NCBI GenBank assembly: GCA_023653785.1
Contig: JAMKCH010058379.1
Coordinates: 41,356-105,355 of the forward strand
DNA: 64,000 nt
Origin: Ophioderma brevispina
Taxonomy: Eukaryota; Echinodermata; Ophiuroidea; Amphilepidida; Ophiodermatidae
Reading direction: 5' to 3'
Made by a program: the position numbers and the translations under genes. The first letter of the stretch is position 1. Each line of letters opens with the position of its first letter. Under the pieces are notes generated by a model. That model was given only the letters and a program-made list of their open reading frames with translations. It was not told where the DNA came from and did not search any database. This document shows positions 24,016 to 35,009 of this stretch, in pieces.

Positions 24016-24511
24016 TTATTTAGTGCAAACTACACCTGTCACTCATAACCATGTGTGTCAGGGGGTCATTTTAAGCTACCCGTCCAACGGCCGGGCATCG
24101 GGATGTCCACAGGATAGATACGTGCACCGTTTTCTAGTCACATCTAGTGGCTTTCGCTGTCACAGGTTTCTCGTCCACACTAATATATTCCATCGAATGG
24201 CTTGTGCAAGCATCCTTATGACTCATCAGGTAACCAGTATATTCGCGTACCCAACCTTTAGGACAAGTCACCTTGGCCTGGATCATTACCCAAACTCCAC
24301 GGTTAAGGACCATGCAAACCGCGCAAGGAGGCGACTTGATTGTGCTTATCTGAGAATGGGGGAAAATCTCGCAACTTTGTATTCCCTTACAAGACCCTTC
24401 CCCTTGTTTCGTCAGGTTGTCCATTGAACACTATCGAATTCTGGGTCACTCGAAGACAAATATAATTGGATCCACTGCCACCTAGATTAAATCGTGGACC
24501 ACCAGCAAGAC
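24016..24511 (-). pseudogene. Short-chain collagen C4-like C-terminal domain, frameshifted exon
   Basis: The minus strand reads as the C-terminal globular domain of short-chain collagen C4-like proteins, secreted or matrix proteins expanded in marine invertebrates; their biochemical role is poorly known. Visible landmarks in order are GLAGGPRFNLGGSGSNYICL (right after the splice acceptor), SPPCAVC, then WVMIQAKVTCPKGWVREYTG and YLM, then ENGARIYPVD, and a terminal VVCTK followed by a stop at 24016-24018. An acceptor, gcattgcag, ends at 24512, so the exon starts at 24511. The frame changes at least twice more (about 24385-24410, about 24130-24137) and again before the last motif, and in-frame stops occur, so no continuous protein is encoded. 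Upstream exons with the N-terminal half of the domain were not found up to 25.6 kb. It is either a decaying paralogue or a region of poor assembly. Confidence 0.75.
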
Positions 24512-24594
24512 CTGCAATGCATGGAACATTAATTTGTTAACATCAAGCAATACCACGTAATAGTAGTGTGTGTATAGTGTACGTGCACTACATA

Positions 24595-24712
24595 TTGGTG
24601 TGTGTGTGGGGGGGGGGGTGCGTGGCAGCCCTCTCACGCGTGTGTATGTGGGTCAGTGAGAGAGAGAAAAGCGAGAGAGAGTGTGTCGGGAGTGTGTGTG
24701 TGCGTGCGTGAT
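24595..24712 (+). repeat. Mixed GT/GA microsatellite with G run
   Basis: It consists of gtgtgtgtggggggggggg, then gagagagaaaagcgagagag and gtgtgtgtgcgtgcgtg runs. It lies upstream of the collagen C4-like exon on that exon's strand. Confidence 0.9.
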
Positions 24713-25629
24713 CGGAAACTTAACCTAAAAAGGGAAATTTTTTGTCGTATCTCCACCTATTTGGTATTTTTTCACGCCGAAGAAACATGAACTTTTTTCT
24801 TTGAAGCATTGCGCTCGATTTAAAGTTGACTCAGAGATTTCGGAATATCATTTTTTGTGTAATAATGAAAAATAGTCAACTAGAAATAAAGATAGTAACC
24901 TAAAAAGCACCAATTCCGGGAAATTTGAGATGAATCGGAGATTTTTCGTTTTAATGCAGTAAGTAAACATTTAGTGTAGTACATTAAGTCCATAGGATAC
25001 TGTGTATAAAAAAAAATTCCGGATCCCGGGAATTTATAAAGTTGTGATTTTCTATTAGGAAGGAATTCGATTTAAGCGTAGCAATTCACACAGTGATTAG
25101 TATATGGACAAGGCATTATGTACAGGCCAAAAAAACCACGATTTTTTTGGAAATTGAGGGCGCCCTCCTCAGGAAATCTGCGTCGGCCTTTAAGGCCTTT
25201 GAGCAAAAATCTACATACGGTTATGACGCGGCGTTACGTATATGCGCACTGCGTGCGAGAAGAAAAGCAATTTCCCATGAATTAAACGGAACAGAAGAAA
25301 TCAGTTTTTGTACAAGGATACAGTTACACTATGTTTTATTCTTATTTAATGATTTATTTGTAGTAAGCGCATGTGTGCGCATACTTGACACACATCATGC
25401 CAAAAAAATCCTACTTGCTGAAAACATGGCGCAACGAAACAATGAATTTTGCGATTTTTTCGATTTTATCGCATTTTGCCATGACGTACGTGTACGTCAC
25501 CGTGACGTCATAAAAGGTATGTTGTACTTTTTGGTGTCAATGGACTCGGTAGGGTCATAGCTATCCATTTGGTACCACACATATGATAGTTCATCAAATC
25601 AATCCGTTTCCGACACTACTAGGGGGCGG
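24713..25629. other. No gene recognised
   Basis: A 155-codon plus frame (25093-25560) has no motif, no splice context and a composition like its flanks. Palindromes such as gacgtacgtgtacgtc occur near 25483. Confidence 0.5.
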
Positions 25630-26715
25630 AACCCTCCCCCCCCCCCCCCCCCGGCGGTGAGATGGGTCCAAAAAGCCGTTTTTTTTTTATTTGTGTATTT
25701 ATTTATATGACAGGTACTGGCCAGGGTCATAACTATCTAGGTCGTACGACATAGCCACTTCGGATTTTTTTTACCCGCCTTGACCCCCCACCCCTCAAAC
25801 CAACCCACCAGGAGATAAAATAAGCTTTGGGCCCAAAGCAGGAAATCAATATGATTGTTACCTAATTGTGGTGTGGGATGGGTGTAGGAGTTTTATGCAA
25901 AGGGGCTATAACTTTACAATAAGCCCACTGGTTCCACCTGCCAATTTTCAAACACCATCTTTCAATTTATCCGGTCCCCCCCTTGTAAAATTGAAAACGG
26001 CGACCTAAACACAGACACTTAGTTTAAAGTAATCTTAGCTCGCCCCACGCTCCACTGACCCACACATATTTAGTGTCATCCTGCGGGAACCTCCCCCCCC
26101 CCACCCCACACACCGGCGGTGAGATGGGTCCAAAAAGCCCGGCTTTGATTTGTGTATTTATTTTTAATATTGACAGGTACTTGCCAGGTCATAACTAATT
26201 CTAGTTTAGTACGACATAGCCACTAGTATTTTTTTTAGTTGCATAAACTATAATGTTTAAAATAAGCTTGGGGGCCCCCCCCCCCCCCCCCAGCAGTAAC
26301 TCATATGATGTACCTAATTGTGTGTGTGGGATGGGATGATAGGAGTTCTATGCAATAGGGCCTATGTACTTTACAATAAGTGGTATGCAATTTTCCAAAA
26401 CCACTTCTTTCAATTTCTCGGTCCTCCCTTGTAAATATTGAAAAGGGCCCTAAAATTATTAGTTTAAAGCTAATCATACGAGCTGAGTCAACTGATCACC
26501 TATTTCGTGTCATCCTGCGGGACCCTCCCCCCCCCACACCCGGCGTGAGATGGGTCCAAAAAGCCCGGCTTGTATTTGTGAATTTATTTTTAATATAGAC
26601 CACGGATACTTCCAGGTCATAAAACTAATCTAGTTTGTACGACCTCATTAGCCACGGATTTTTTTTTATGTTGCAAAACTATAATGTTTAAAATAAGCTT
26701 TGGGCCACCCTGATT
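25630..26715 (+). repeat. Tandem repeat family, 425-465-bp units
   Basis: Three copies of gagatgggtccaaaaagcc occur at about 25660, 26127 and 26549, each followed by an aggtcataactaat block, a gtacgacatagccac block and an ataagctt block; copies 1 and 2 continue with tcatatgatgtacctaatt-type and tttcaatttctccggtcc-type blocks. Copies differ in the lengths of their poly(C) runs. Confidence 0.82.
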
Positions 26716-29700
26716 TTTTGACTTACTAAAACAAAATGGCGGCCATTTTTTTTTTTTTAAATTTGGCTAAAAATTGCAATATTCCGTCGTAAAATGCGCG
26801 CAAAAACACATTTAATTCCCCATTTAATATACAAAGGGGAACAGATCTTGGCCTTTGCAAAGGAAAAAAATCGATTTTTTATTTTTTTTTTTTTCATACC
26901 AATATTGAATCAAATTTTGCCTTAAAAGGATTTTCGGTCGTAAAATGCACAAATAGATTTCCCTCTTTTAATGTTTACATAGGCATAGGTCATGGTCTCG
27001 ATAATATAAGATTTCATTGTTTGATCCCGTGACCCAAAAATTCAAAATGGCCGCCACAAACGAAAATACAAAAGATACTTTATAAGTTTATGTTCAAGAT
27101 ATGATCAGGAATTTAAATGATGTATTATACCTGTGATTGAGTGCTAACCACCAAAGAATTTTGTAGCTATCAGTTTGCTCAAAATGGCAGCAAAAAAAAT
27201 CAAATGGCGGGCCAGAATAACAATTTTGTCTTATAATCCCAATATATGTCTTGTCGTCGTTAAAAAAACACACACAAACTCAGAATTTCCTCTTTTTGAT
27301 GTACGAAAGAAGAATATATTTTCAGTTGTATCACGTACACCCTATAGAAAAATAGAGTTGAAAACCAGGTCGTGGCTGTGGCCGCCCGCACCCTGACTTG
27401 AAACTTTTTTAGAAGGTGCACCGCATTGATGTATTCATAATATCAAGCCCAGGCTTATATATCCCTTGCATCCCAAGAGGAAAGGAATACCATTCTGATG
27501 ATCACCGCCAAAAAAGCGAAAGGTAGCGTTATTTGTCTTGTTAAATCTAGCAATTCCCCCTCTAAAACACAAGCAGGAAGTGTCGCTCCGTGATTTTGAA
27601 AAAGTGGCAAAAAATGAATGGGGGGGGGTGATTTAAGGGAATACTAAATCTCCTGGTAATCATCAAAATCCTTCTTTTTGCAAAAACGTGAAAATGTCTG
27701 CATTAATATTGTTAAATACGTCAAAAAAAATTCTAGTCTTCCTATCCTTTATTTCTCGCCTTAAGTACGTAGGGAAATCGGTTGTTGATACCGCAATTTA
27801 GACTAGACTCAGAAAGCTATTGCGGGTTTGATCTTACCATGATAGCCAGTGGTGTAGATGGATGCCCCCCCCCCCCCCCAAAGAGCTCTATCGACTAGTA
27901 AGGTCCTCCCTAAAGTGGACTAGAACAACGAAGGCAAAGTCTACAAAGTGTAAATGTTTGACCATGAAGAAGAGCTATGTAGTCCGTCAGAAAGAGAAGG
28001 AATCAACATCATATGCACCCTATGGTGCTCATTGATGCCATAGAGGAAAATGTCCCCTTCATCCACAGGCTTCCATGATGTTCCTTGGCAAATATCTTCA
28101 AGGACTCCCATTTGACACAAGAGATGTGGTCATGGGTGTATGAGACCAAGTTAAAGGTCTCTGGAGAAGACTGACCTCGACCAGGGTGAACAGAATAAGA
28201 CGTTATGGATATACGAAAACCATATCGTTAGTCAAATTTCAGGGGAGTTCATCTACGATTCCCTATTCACTTGCCAACGAATCTGAAAATCTGTCAGCTA
28301 GTACACTGAAGAGAAGTGGGCAGGGCCTGCTAAGGGTGGTACCAATCATCCATCTTGATAACAGGACAGAAACAACAAGTCTGTCACCAAAGGCCACTTT
28401 CTATCCACCTAAATGATGCAAGTTGTGAAGCTACCAAATTTTGAAATATGAGGTGGGAAAAAAAAAGAAGAACTGAATGGGGTGAGGAGAGGGAACGATA
28501 TCAATGTGAACTGTGGAAAAAGGACAGCATAGCCGGACAAGCATCGATTAACAGAGTGGGAAAGGCACGAACAGTTGAACAAGAAAGAACACAGAAATAC
28601 CCGGTCTGCACTTGGGCAGAAGTGTCAGAGGAACAGATGTTGGTATCCCAATATAGTAAGGCCCAGAAAGGTAAATGGCTATGTTGGGAAATCGCAATAC
28701 AAATGCACATCAGCTGGAATAAGCCTCCTATATCCTGTTCACCAGAAAGGCTGCTGAAATTCTACCTAAGCACTATACAAGATACACTACCTACACTAGT
28801 CAGTCTGAATACATGGAATATACATGCTCTTGGACCGTGTGCTCTGTGTGGACGGTGGTTGTGGTGTCACCCGAAATGTAAATTCTACCTAAGCCACTAT
28901 ACAGGATACACTCCCTACACTAGTCAATCTGAAGACATGGACTATACATGCTCTTGGACCGTGTTGTGGCTCTGCGTGGACTGTGGTTGGGGATGAAGAC
29001 AAACTCCTCATCAAATTCCCGCCAAAATATTACACCACGTCACAGAGACAGATGTCAAAGAACATCTCATGAAGGAAAAGAATGTGTTGTCATGGCTAAA
29101 AACCACTAGAAGGCCTTGAAGAATATCTGGCATAAACCACCGAAAGAAGTGGAATGAAGAAGACATAATCCAAAGAAGCACAAAAGCTGGATGGGAGTTT
29201 TGAAATACGTCCAGTGAAGCGGGGCCGTGGTACAGAGGATTCACCAACCAGACACTGAGAACCTGATCAAATCCTTGGGCTGGCAAATAAAGAAACCAAG
29301 AAGGCCACTGACTACGCTATCAATTAATGGACATCTACGAACTAACTATTTAGTACATTGTAGATTACAAGAGAAACAACAGAAGTGTATAGTTGGGAGT
29401 TGAGTCGCACTATACACATCCCGCCAGTGGAAGAATACCAGGCAGAGACACAGCATCACACCGAGCTGTGGTTCCTGTGAGCAGCATGCCTGAATGTAGC
29501 TTGCTTTCTCTTCGGAGCCCTATCTTATAGTTTCCAATCTAAGGAACTCTTAAGGGGTATTGACTTGGCAAGTTGTTCGTCACCTCGCATCAACCGTTCC
29601 TAGCTTCACAAACAAATACTGATATGGTCTTCCGTATGTAGATGAAGAAAGAAGAAAAAGAAACACACACATGGACAGGTTACTGCAACTGGAGAGGGAG

Positions 29701-30710
29701 TGTTCCCGGGACCAAAGCACTTCAACCCACCCACAACCAATATGTGCAGCATGATGCAGTTCAAGCCAGGATGCATTTACGTGATAAAATTGGAAATTAC
29801 CTTCTTTGGACACCAAAAAGAGGAGGAAATTCTGAGATTGTGTGCGAATTTTACGGCAGGCAATACATATGATTGGATTTATAAGACAAAGTTGGTATCC
29901 TGACCGCCATTTTGATTGTTGGATGCCACTTTAAAGCAAAATGATAGGATTTATCATTTGTGGTAGCAGCTCAACAACAAGTATAATAATCATTTACATA
30001 TGATCATATCCTGAAGAGTTAAAACTTATAATTACATTAATAAAAATATTTTTTATTAACGTTTGTGGAGGGGCCATTTAAACTTTAGGGTCACATGATC
30101 AAACATGGAAATTTTACGTTTTATCGAGGCAATGGCATGATGCCTCTGTTACATAATAATAGAGGGACAGGAAAATTTCAAGTTTTTGTGCGCATTTTAC
30201 AACCGAAATATACCTTTTACCCAAAATTTAATTCAGATATTTGTATTTTGGCAGCCATTTTTGTTTTGTTTTTGGCTCAATTTCGAAGCAAAATTATAGT
30301 CAGTGATCTTGCGATATAGAAGCTCAACAATAAGTTAATAAGCATTTTCCAGATACGAATATATCTGAAAATTACTTTTACGGCCATGTATAGCTGTTAT
30401 AGAGGGTTTTCACGCCAGCCATTTTTGTAGGTTACGGATTAAAAAAACTCTTTTTTTGTCCTTGTCAGGGCCAAAAGAAGCTGTGCCTTTGTATATTAAA
30501 GCCCGGGAATTCTGTGTTTTGTGCGCATTTTACAACCGGAAATATGCATTTGAGCCCAAATTGATATTTGGCCGCCATTTTGTTTTTTAAGTCAAAAATC
30601 AGGGTGGCCCAAAAAGCTTTATTTTGAAAAATACAGTTTAGGCAACATAAACAAATAGTGGCTATGTGGTAGGAAACATAGATTAGTTATGACCTGGATG
30701 TACCTGTTAC
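26601..30710. repeat. 4.1-kb inverted-repeat structure around an RT remnant
   Basis: The left arm (about 26601-27350) and right arm (about 29775-30710, inverted) share gggccaccctgatttttg, aaaatggcggcca, taaaatgcgc(a/g)caaaa, atatgatca and actttgtcttata in order. The right arm has about 190 bp extra because an internal module is duplicated. Identity is about 70-75 percent by eye. The loop of about 2.4 kb holds the decayed retroelement at 27.9-29.5 kb. Confidence 0.8.
27890..29480 (+). pseudogene. Decayed retroelement with RT thumb and C-terminal region
   Basis: Plus-strand pieces in shifting frames resemble the region downstream of the RT catalytic core of an invertebrate retroelement family. 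Landmarks are an MKKSYVVRQKEK segment after WTRTTK (about 27915-27990), FLGKYLQGLPFD (about 28080-28120), YTKTISLVKFQGSSS near 28210, KGKWLCWE near 28670, SPERLLKFYLSTIQDTLPT then CALCG near 28740-28850, and a LIKSLGW segment near 29270. Stops and frameshifts are frequent. A stretch of about 121 bp is tandemly duplicated (copies start near 28757 and 28878), so the DTLPT...CxxC module occurs twice. The fragment lies in the loop between the two arms of a long inverted repeat. Identification rests on motif order, not on alignment scores. Confidence 0.65.
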
Positions 30711-30974
30711 TAAGTTTTTGGATTATTATTGAAAGCAAGTAGAACGATTAAAATCGTGAACATGAATTTTTTGTTTTTATTCTGTTACCAAGAATACACA
30801 GCTGGGAGACTGATTAGAACGGAGCACACCACCAAAATCTCCCATTGAAATACATGTTACTATAGTTCATTTCCCTTGTGCATTGTCATGGTTCTGTCTA
30901 AGGCGGCCACGAATGCGGGGATAGTTTTTGACGAAGCGAAAAGGAATCGGCAGAGAGTTATAGTCCACATACAT

Positions 30975-31060
30975 TGTTGTTGTGCCGAAACAACCGGGGG
31001 CCGAAATACCCGGGTGCCAAAGTTCCCTCCTCTCAGAACTGCCGAAGAACCCGGGCATTG
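30975..31060 (-). repeat. TTTCGGCA-type motif cluster, inverted patch
   Basis: tgtgccgaaacaaccggggg, gccgaaatacccgggtgcc and actgccgaagaacccggg carry the reverse complement of the motifs at 31.95-32.13 kb. Confidence 0.45.
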
Positions 31061-31403
31061 GGCAGAGGAGAAGGGAAGTGGAAAATAACACGCTGTTGAT
31101 GTGTAGAGCACGTGCTTACGCATTTTTCGTGATTTTATGGACAATTCTACAATGATACTCATTAAAAATCAGGCTTTTGGCATTTAGGAACAATCATGTA
31201 TGTAATAGTAGACGTAGATACGATCTTGTAACGCCTAAAGCACCCACATAGACCCCATGAAGAAGAATTCCCGCGTTCTTTTACCAAGGTAGCCGAATTC
31301 GGAAACAATGTATACGTTACATGCATTGATATATATATACATATGAATCCCATTGTAAGGGCCCCCTTTATGATTAGGAGGGCTATTATGCCGGTTGCAA
31401 CAC

Positions 31404-31492
31404 GGGTTAGGTTTAGGGTTGGAGTTATAGGGCCTATAGGACCTAGGGTTAAGATTAGGGTTAGGAATTAGGTTAGGGTTTGGTTATTAGGG
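31404..31492 (+). repeat. Degenerate interstitial TTAGGG-like block
   Basis: Motifs gggttaggtttagggtt, tagggttaagattagggtta and ggttagggtttgg resemble metazoan telomere repeat with many errors. Confidence 0.7.
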
Positions 31493-31624
31493 TCCGCTGA
31501 GTACAAACATTGGAATTAGACCTATGTGATTTTCTACTTGACAAATAGGGGGTTATGTGATTTTATTTTTTTTCTGATGGAGGGGGGTCATGTTGAATTT
31601 ATTGTTCAGTAAACCAAGCCCGGG

Positions 31625-31875
31625 GAAACCAAGCATCTGCATATCAGCAGTAAATCATATGATGTACCTAATTGTGTGTGTGGGATGGGTGTAGGAGTTC
31701 TATGCAATAGGGCCTATGTAACTTTACAATTAAGATGGTTATGCAATTTTCCAAACACATCTTTCAATTTCTCCGGTCCCCTCCCTTGTAAATATTGAAC
31801 GGGCCCTAAAATTATTAGTTTAACGCTAATCTTAGCTTAGTCCACTGAACACCTATTTCGTGTCATCCTGTGTCC
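31625..31875 (+). repeat. Isolated partial copy of the 425-bp tandem family
   Basis: Blocks aaatcatatgatgtacctaa, gggatgggtgtaggagttct and tttcgtgtcatcctg match the second unit at 26.29-26.52 kb in the same orientation. Confidence 0.82.
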
Positions 31876-31949
31876 GTACAGCCAATTGACAAAAGAACTT
31901 ATTACATCCAACAACCGCACGCTGTAATAAGGATCTCTCTGTGCCGAAC

Positions 31950-32135
31950 TACTGGAATAACCCATTGTTTCGGCAAGTAACCCTGCCGTTCGGCAGGGTA
32001 ATGACGTAGCCCGCATTTCGGCATGAATAATTGCTTAAACACCGGGCGTTTTCGGCAGATACCCCTGCCGTACGGCAAGGTCATCTGCCGAAAGACGGGC
32101 GTTTCGGCATAGCCCGGTATTTCGGCGCAGCATTG
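31950..32135 (+). repeat. GGGCGTTTCGGCA motif cluster with palindromes
   Basis: At least six ttcggca motifs occur, several preceded by cgggc. Perfect hairpins ccctgccgttcggcaggg (from 31983) and cctgccgtacggcaagg (near 32064) are embedded. The GC content stands out from the flanks. Confidence 0.65.
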
Positions 32136-32474
32136 TCAATACGTACAAAACAAATGGCCGGTGTAAAGAAACTGAGTGTCCCCTATGAGAGTGTCCTAGC
32201 TACCATAGAAACATGTACGGAACAAACCGTGACCTTGTAGACGAGTCCATTTGGGTACAGTGCTGAAACAAATGATGCATACAGCACTCAATGGAGAAGA
32301 CAATAAACAGATTGGTGGTAGGACACTCAGTCACACGGACGCTGTAATATATGACACCGGTAAACACAGCACAGTTCAGAAGCCACAATCCTGCGGAAAA
32401 AAAAATACGCCAGCATTCCCACCAGCCATACCATGACACAATGCAAAAATAAGTATGCATGAAAAAGTACGGCG

Positions 32475-32810
32475 GGCGTTATTTCGTCACTATTAAAGTA
32501 AATGAGAAATGGAAATTGTGGCGGACAGTAATGTTTATGTTTTTCATGTTTCTCTACGTACGATCGAAGCTAAAGCAGATCGTAACCAATAACATAGGCA
32601 CCGGTTGTTTTTAGAGGAAAAAACTACCAATATTTGAGGGTTACCAATTACTATACTTTTTGGATTTCGAATATTAGTAATATACAAAAAAATACTAACA
32701 AATTTCGATATCGACAACTAGTTTAACATTTTAAAAAACTACTAATTTTCGATATCGAAAATTCCTAATTTTGAACTATTACCATATCTCGACGTATATC
32801 GACGCAGCAC
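32475..32810 (+). repeat. Dispersed repeat B, copy 1
   Basis: gtggcggacagtaat, tacgtacgatcgaagc, actaccaatatttgagggtt and gaatattagtaatatac match the inverse of 52360-52640 in order. Confidence 0.82.
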
Positions 32811-33617
32811 CGCTGTAATTAACGAAACTGAGATCCCCCGTTAGAGTATCTTCTAGAACCGTGTCACATATACGGAATAAACCGTGACAGTGAGAGTTTT
32901 AAAGAGATTGGGCCATCCATATATTGTGTCATATGTAGTGATTTCATAAGCTTATACCCAATAGAGTCCTTGTATTTTGCTTTACCGAAAGCCTGAAAGG
33001 TGAAATGCCTGAGAGTGTGAAACAAAAGGCGGTGTGATTGAATAATTATATTAATAAGCTGTACTAAATCACACAAACACACAAAAAGCAGTTTCTTAAT
33101 TTATAACGTAGATACAATATAAAGTAAATATAAACCCAATGATTTTAACATGTCCAATAATAAAAGAAAAAATTAAAGATTAAAAGAAAGAAAGAGGTTC
33201 AGCATATGACCAAATATGGGGACACATATGGGGATACACCAAACAACAACCACTAACGTTGGACGTATGTCCACGCGGATCAGTTAAGTGGGATCACACA
33301 GCTCAGGAGTCTCTAGCCCAAGTAACTAAACAAACACTCTAAAGCCTATGCAAACGGAAGCCGGAGAAAAATAAGGACTAGAAAAAATAAGGAGAGAAAA
33401 CTAAAAGAGATTATCAATAAGCCCTATTCACTCTGAAAAAAGGGTTAGGCCTATTGTTATAGTCTAGTGGTTGCAAGTTGGTTTGCATTTCTAAAATCCA
33501 TAGGTACCGGAAGGACTTGACCAATACGGGAAGATGCAAAGGCAAAAGCCGTTTCCCATACATGCTCTTACATCGTTGACCAGCACTAAGAAGCTTAGGG
33601 AAATACTTGGATTATTA

Positions 33618-33791
33618 CAGTGGCGGATCCAGGATTTGAAAAAAAACGTCAAAATTACCGGGGGGCTGAAAGGTTGGAAATTGTCCAAAAGCTTCCAAAA
33701 TGGGCTGATTTGGGCTGATTTTGCAAGGATTTTGCAGAATTACGGGAGGCGCGCGCCCCCCCTCCCGCCCCCCTCCCTGGATCCGCGCCTG
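33618..33791. mobile_element. MITE with CAGTGGCGGATCCAGG ends, 174 bp
   Basis: The termini cagtggcggatccagg and the inverse of cctggatccgcgcctg form TIRs with one or two mismatches. GC-rich runs lie next to the right end. No clear target duplication was found. Such ends are common in animal hAT-like miniature elements. Confidence 0.7.
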
Positions 33792-34179
33792 TTTGATAAC
33801 CCGAGGATAAGTCTCGACGGGGGACTTGGGCAGGCCATACCTTTGTATCTTATAAGTAATGAGTAAGATTTTGAAACGCATGGGTATTTGAGTTTTAGCC
33901 AGAACAGGCAAAATGTGATCATATCGATTTGACAAAGAAAGGTGCGATATAACGAAAGGGAAGACCACAAAACAGAGATATTAACAGTCTAATCTAGTGG
34001 ATACAAAAACATGAACCAAGCGTTCTGTGGTGGGGGATCTAAATGCTACGGATCCATCCAATCTTGAAGAGACCAGAAGACGCAGAGCGCGCACTTTCAC
34101 TAATGTAATCTTTCATTTGAAGTCTGTCCTATCCAGTGTAACACTAAGGCCTTAGCACCACTTTATAATCTTTTACTCT

Positions 34180-34530
34180 TTTAAGGGTTAAAAGTTTATT
34201 TTAATCGTTTGGATGTTAAAAGGGAACAACCCTAAGCTGATTAAACTTACTAACCTGATAGACTAAAGCTTTACTCCTCTAAAAGTGTAAAAATTTTAAT
34301 AAACCAGTTGGAGTAAAAATTTTAATCAACAGGCGAGTAAAAGTCTTAATCAAACCGGCTTTGATTAAAGTTTAATCAACCAGGAAGGGTTAGTGTTCCC
34401 CTTTTACTCCACAGCAGGCGTAAAAACTTAATCATTTAGTGAGTAAAAATTTTAATCATCTATTGGTAAACTTTAATCAACAGAAGAGCAAAAACATTTA
34501 CTCAACCAGTGTTGAGAAAGTTTACTCTGC
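34180..34530 (+). repeat. AT-rich minisatellite, about 25-bp unit
   Basis: Degenerate units of gagtaaaaattttaatcaac occur about a dozen times, partly in inverted form (gttgagaaagtttactc). Confidence 0.8.
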
Positions 34531-35009
34531 ATGGGGTCATTTTTTAAAAAATTAATGCAGGCAGTTCATGTGCAAATAAAATACCACATGATACATGCAC
34601 AGGACTACAGACACTTTGCAGTTGGAATCTTATTAATTGAACCTTTTATTGGGATGATTTGTAAGATGTATAACTCATTATAGACAACAAGCACCAGTGT
34701 ATAATGCAGTGACTTTCACAAAAACTCACCATATCCTAGACCAAAGCATGGAACAGTGCAAAATCTAGAGAGTGCCAGGGGGAAAAATGCACATTATCCA
34801 AGAAGGCAGCCAAGTTTACCTTGATATGCACTTTTTTGTTCGTTTTTATCTTGTTGTTAGTAGAAATTTGAATGGGGTTTATAGTTTGAGGTCAACAAAT
34901 CCATTCTGGAAGTTGCATGGAGTTTTACCTTTTCATTTTCATTAAAATGGACAGTTATGTTATGAGTTGGGCGCTTTTACACCTAAAAGAGATACGTGCA
35001 AAATCACAA

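Noticed and set aside
25093..25560. 155-codon open frame
   Set aside because: No domain, no cysteine or hydrophobic pattern, codon use like the flanking non-coding DNA.
28448..28996. 182-codon frame as an intact gene
   Set aside because: It is a piece of the decayed retroelement, includes the 121-bp duplication, and the matching frames continue out of phase on both sides.
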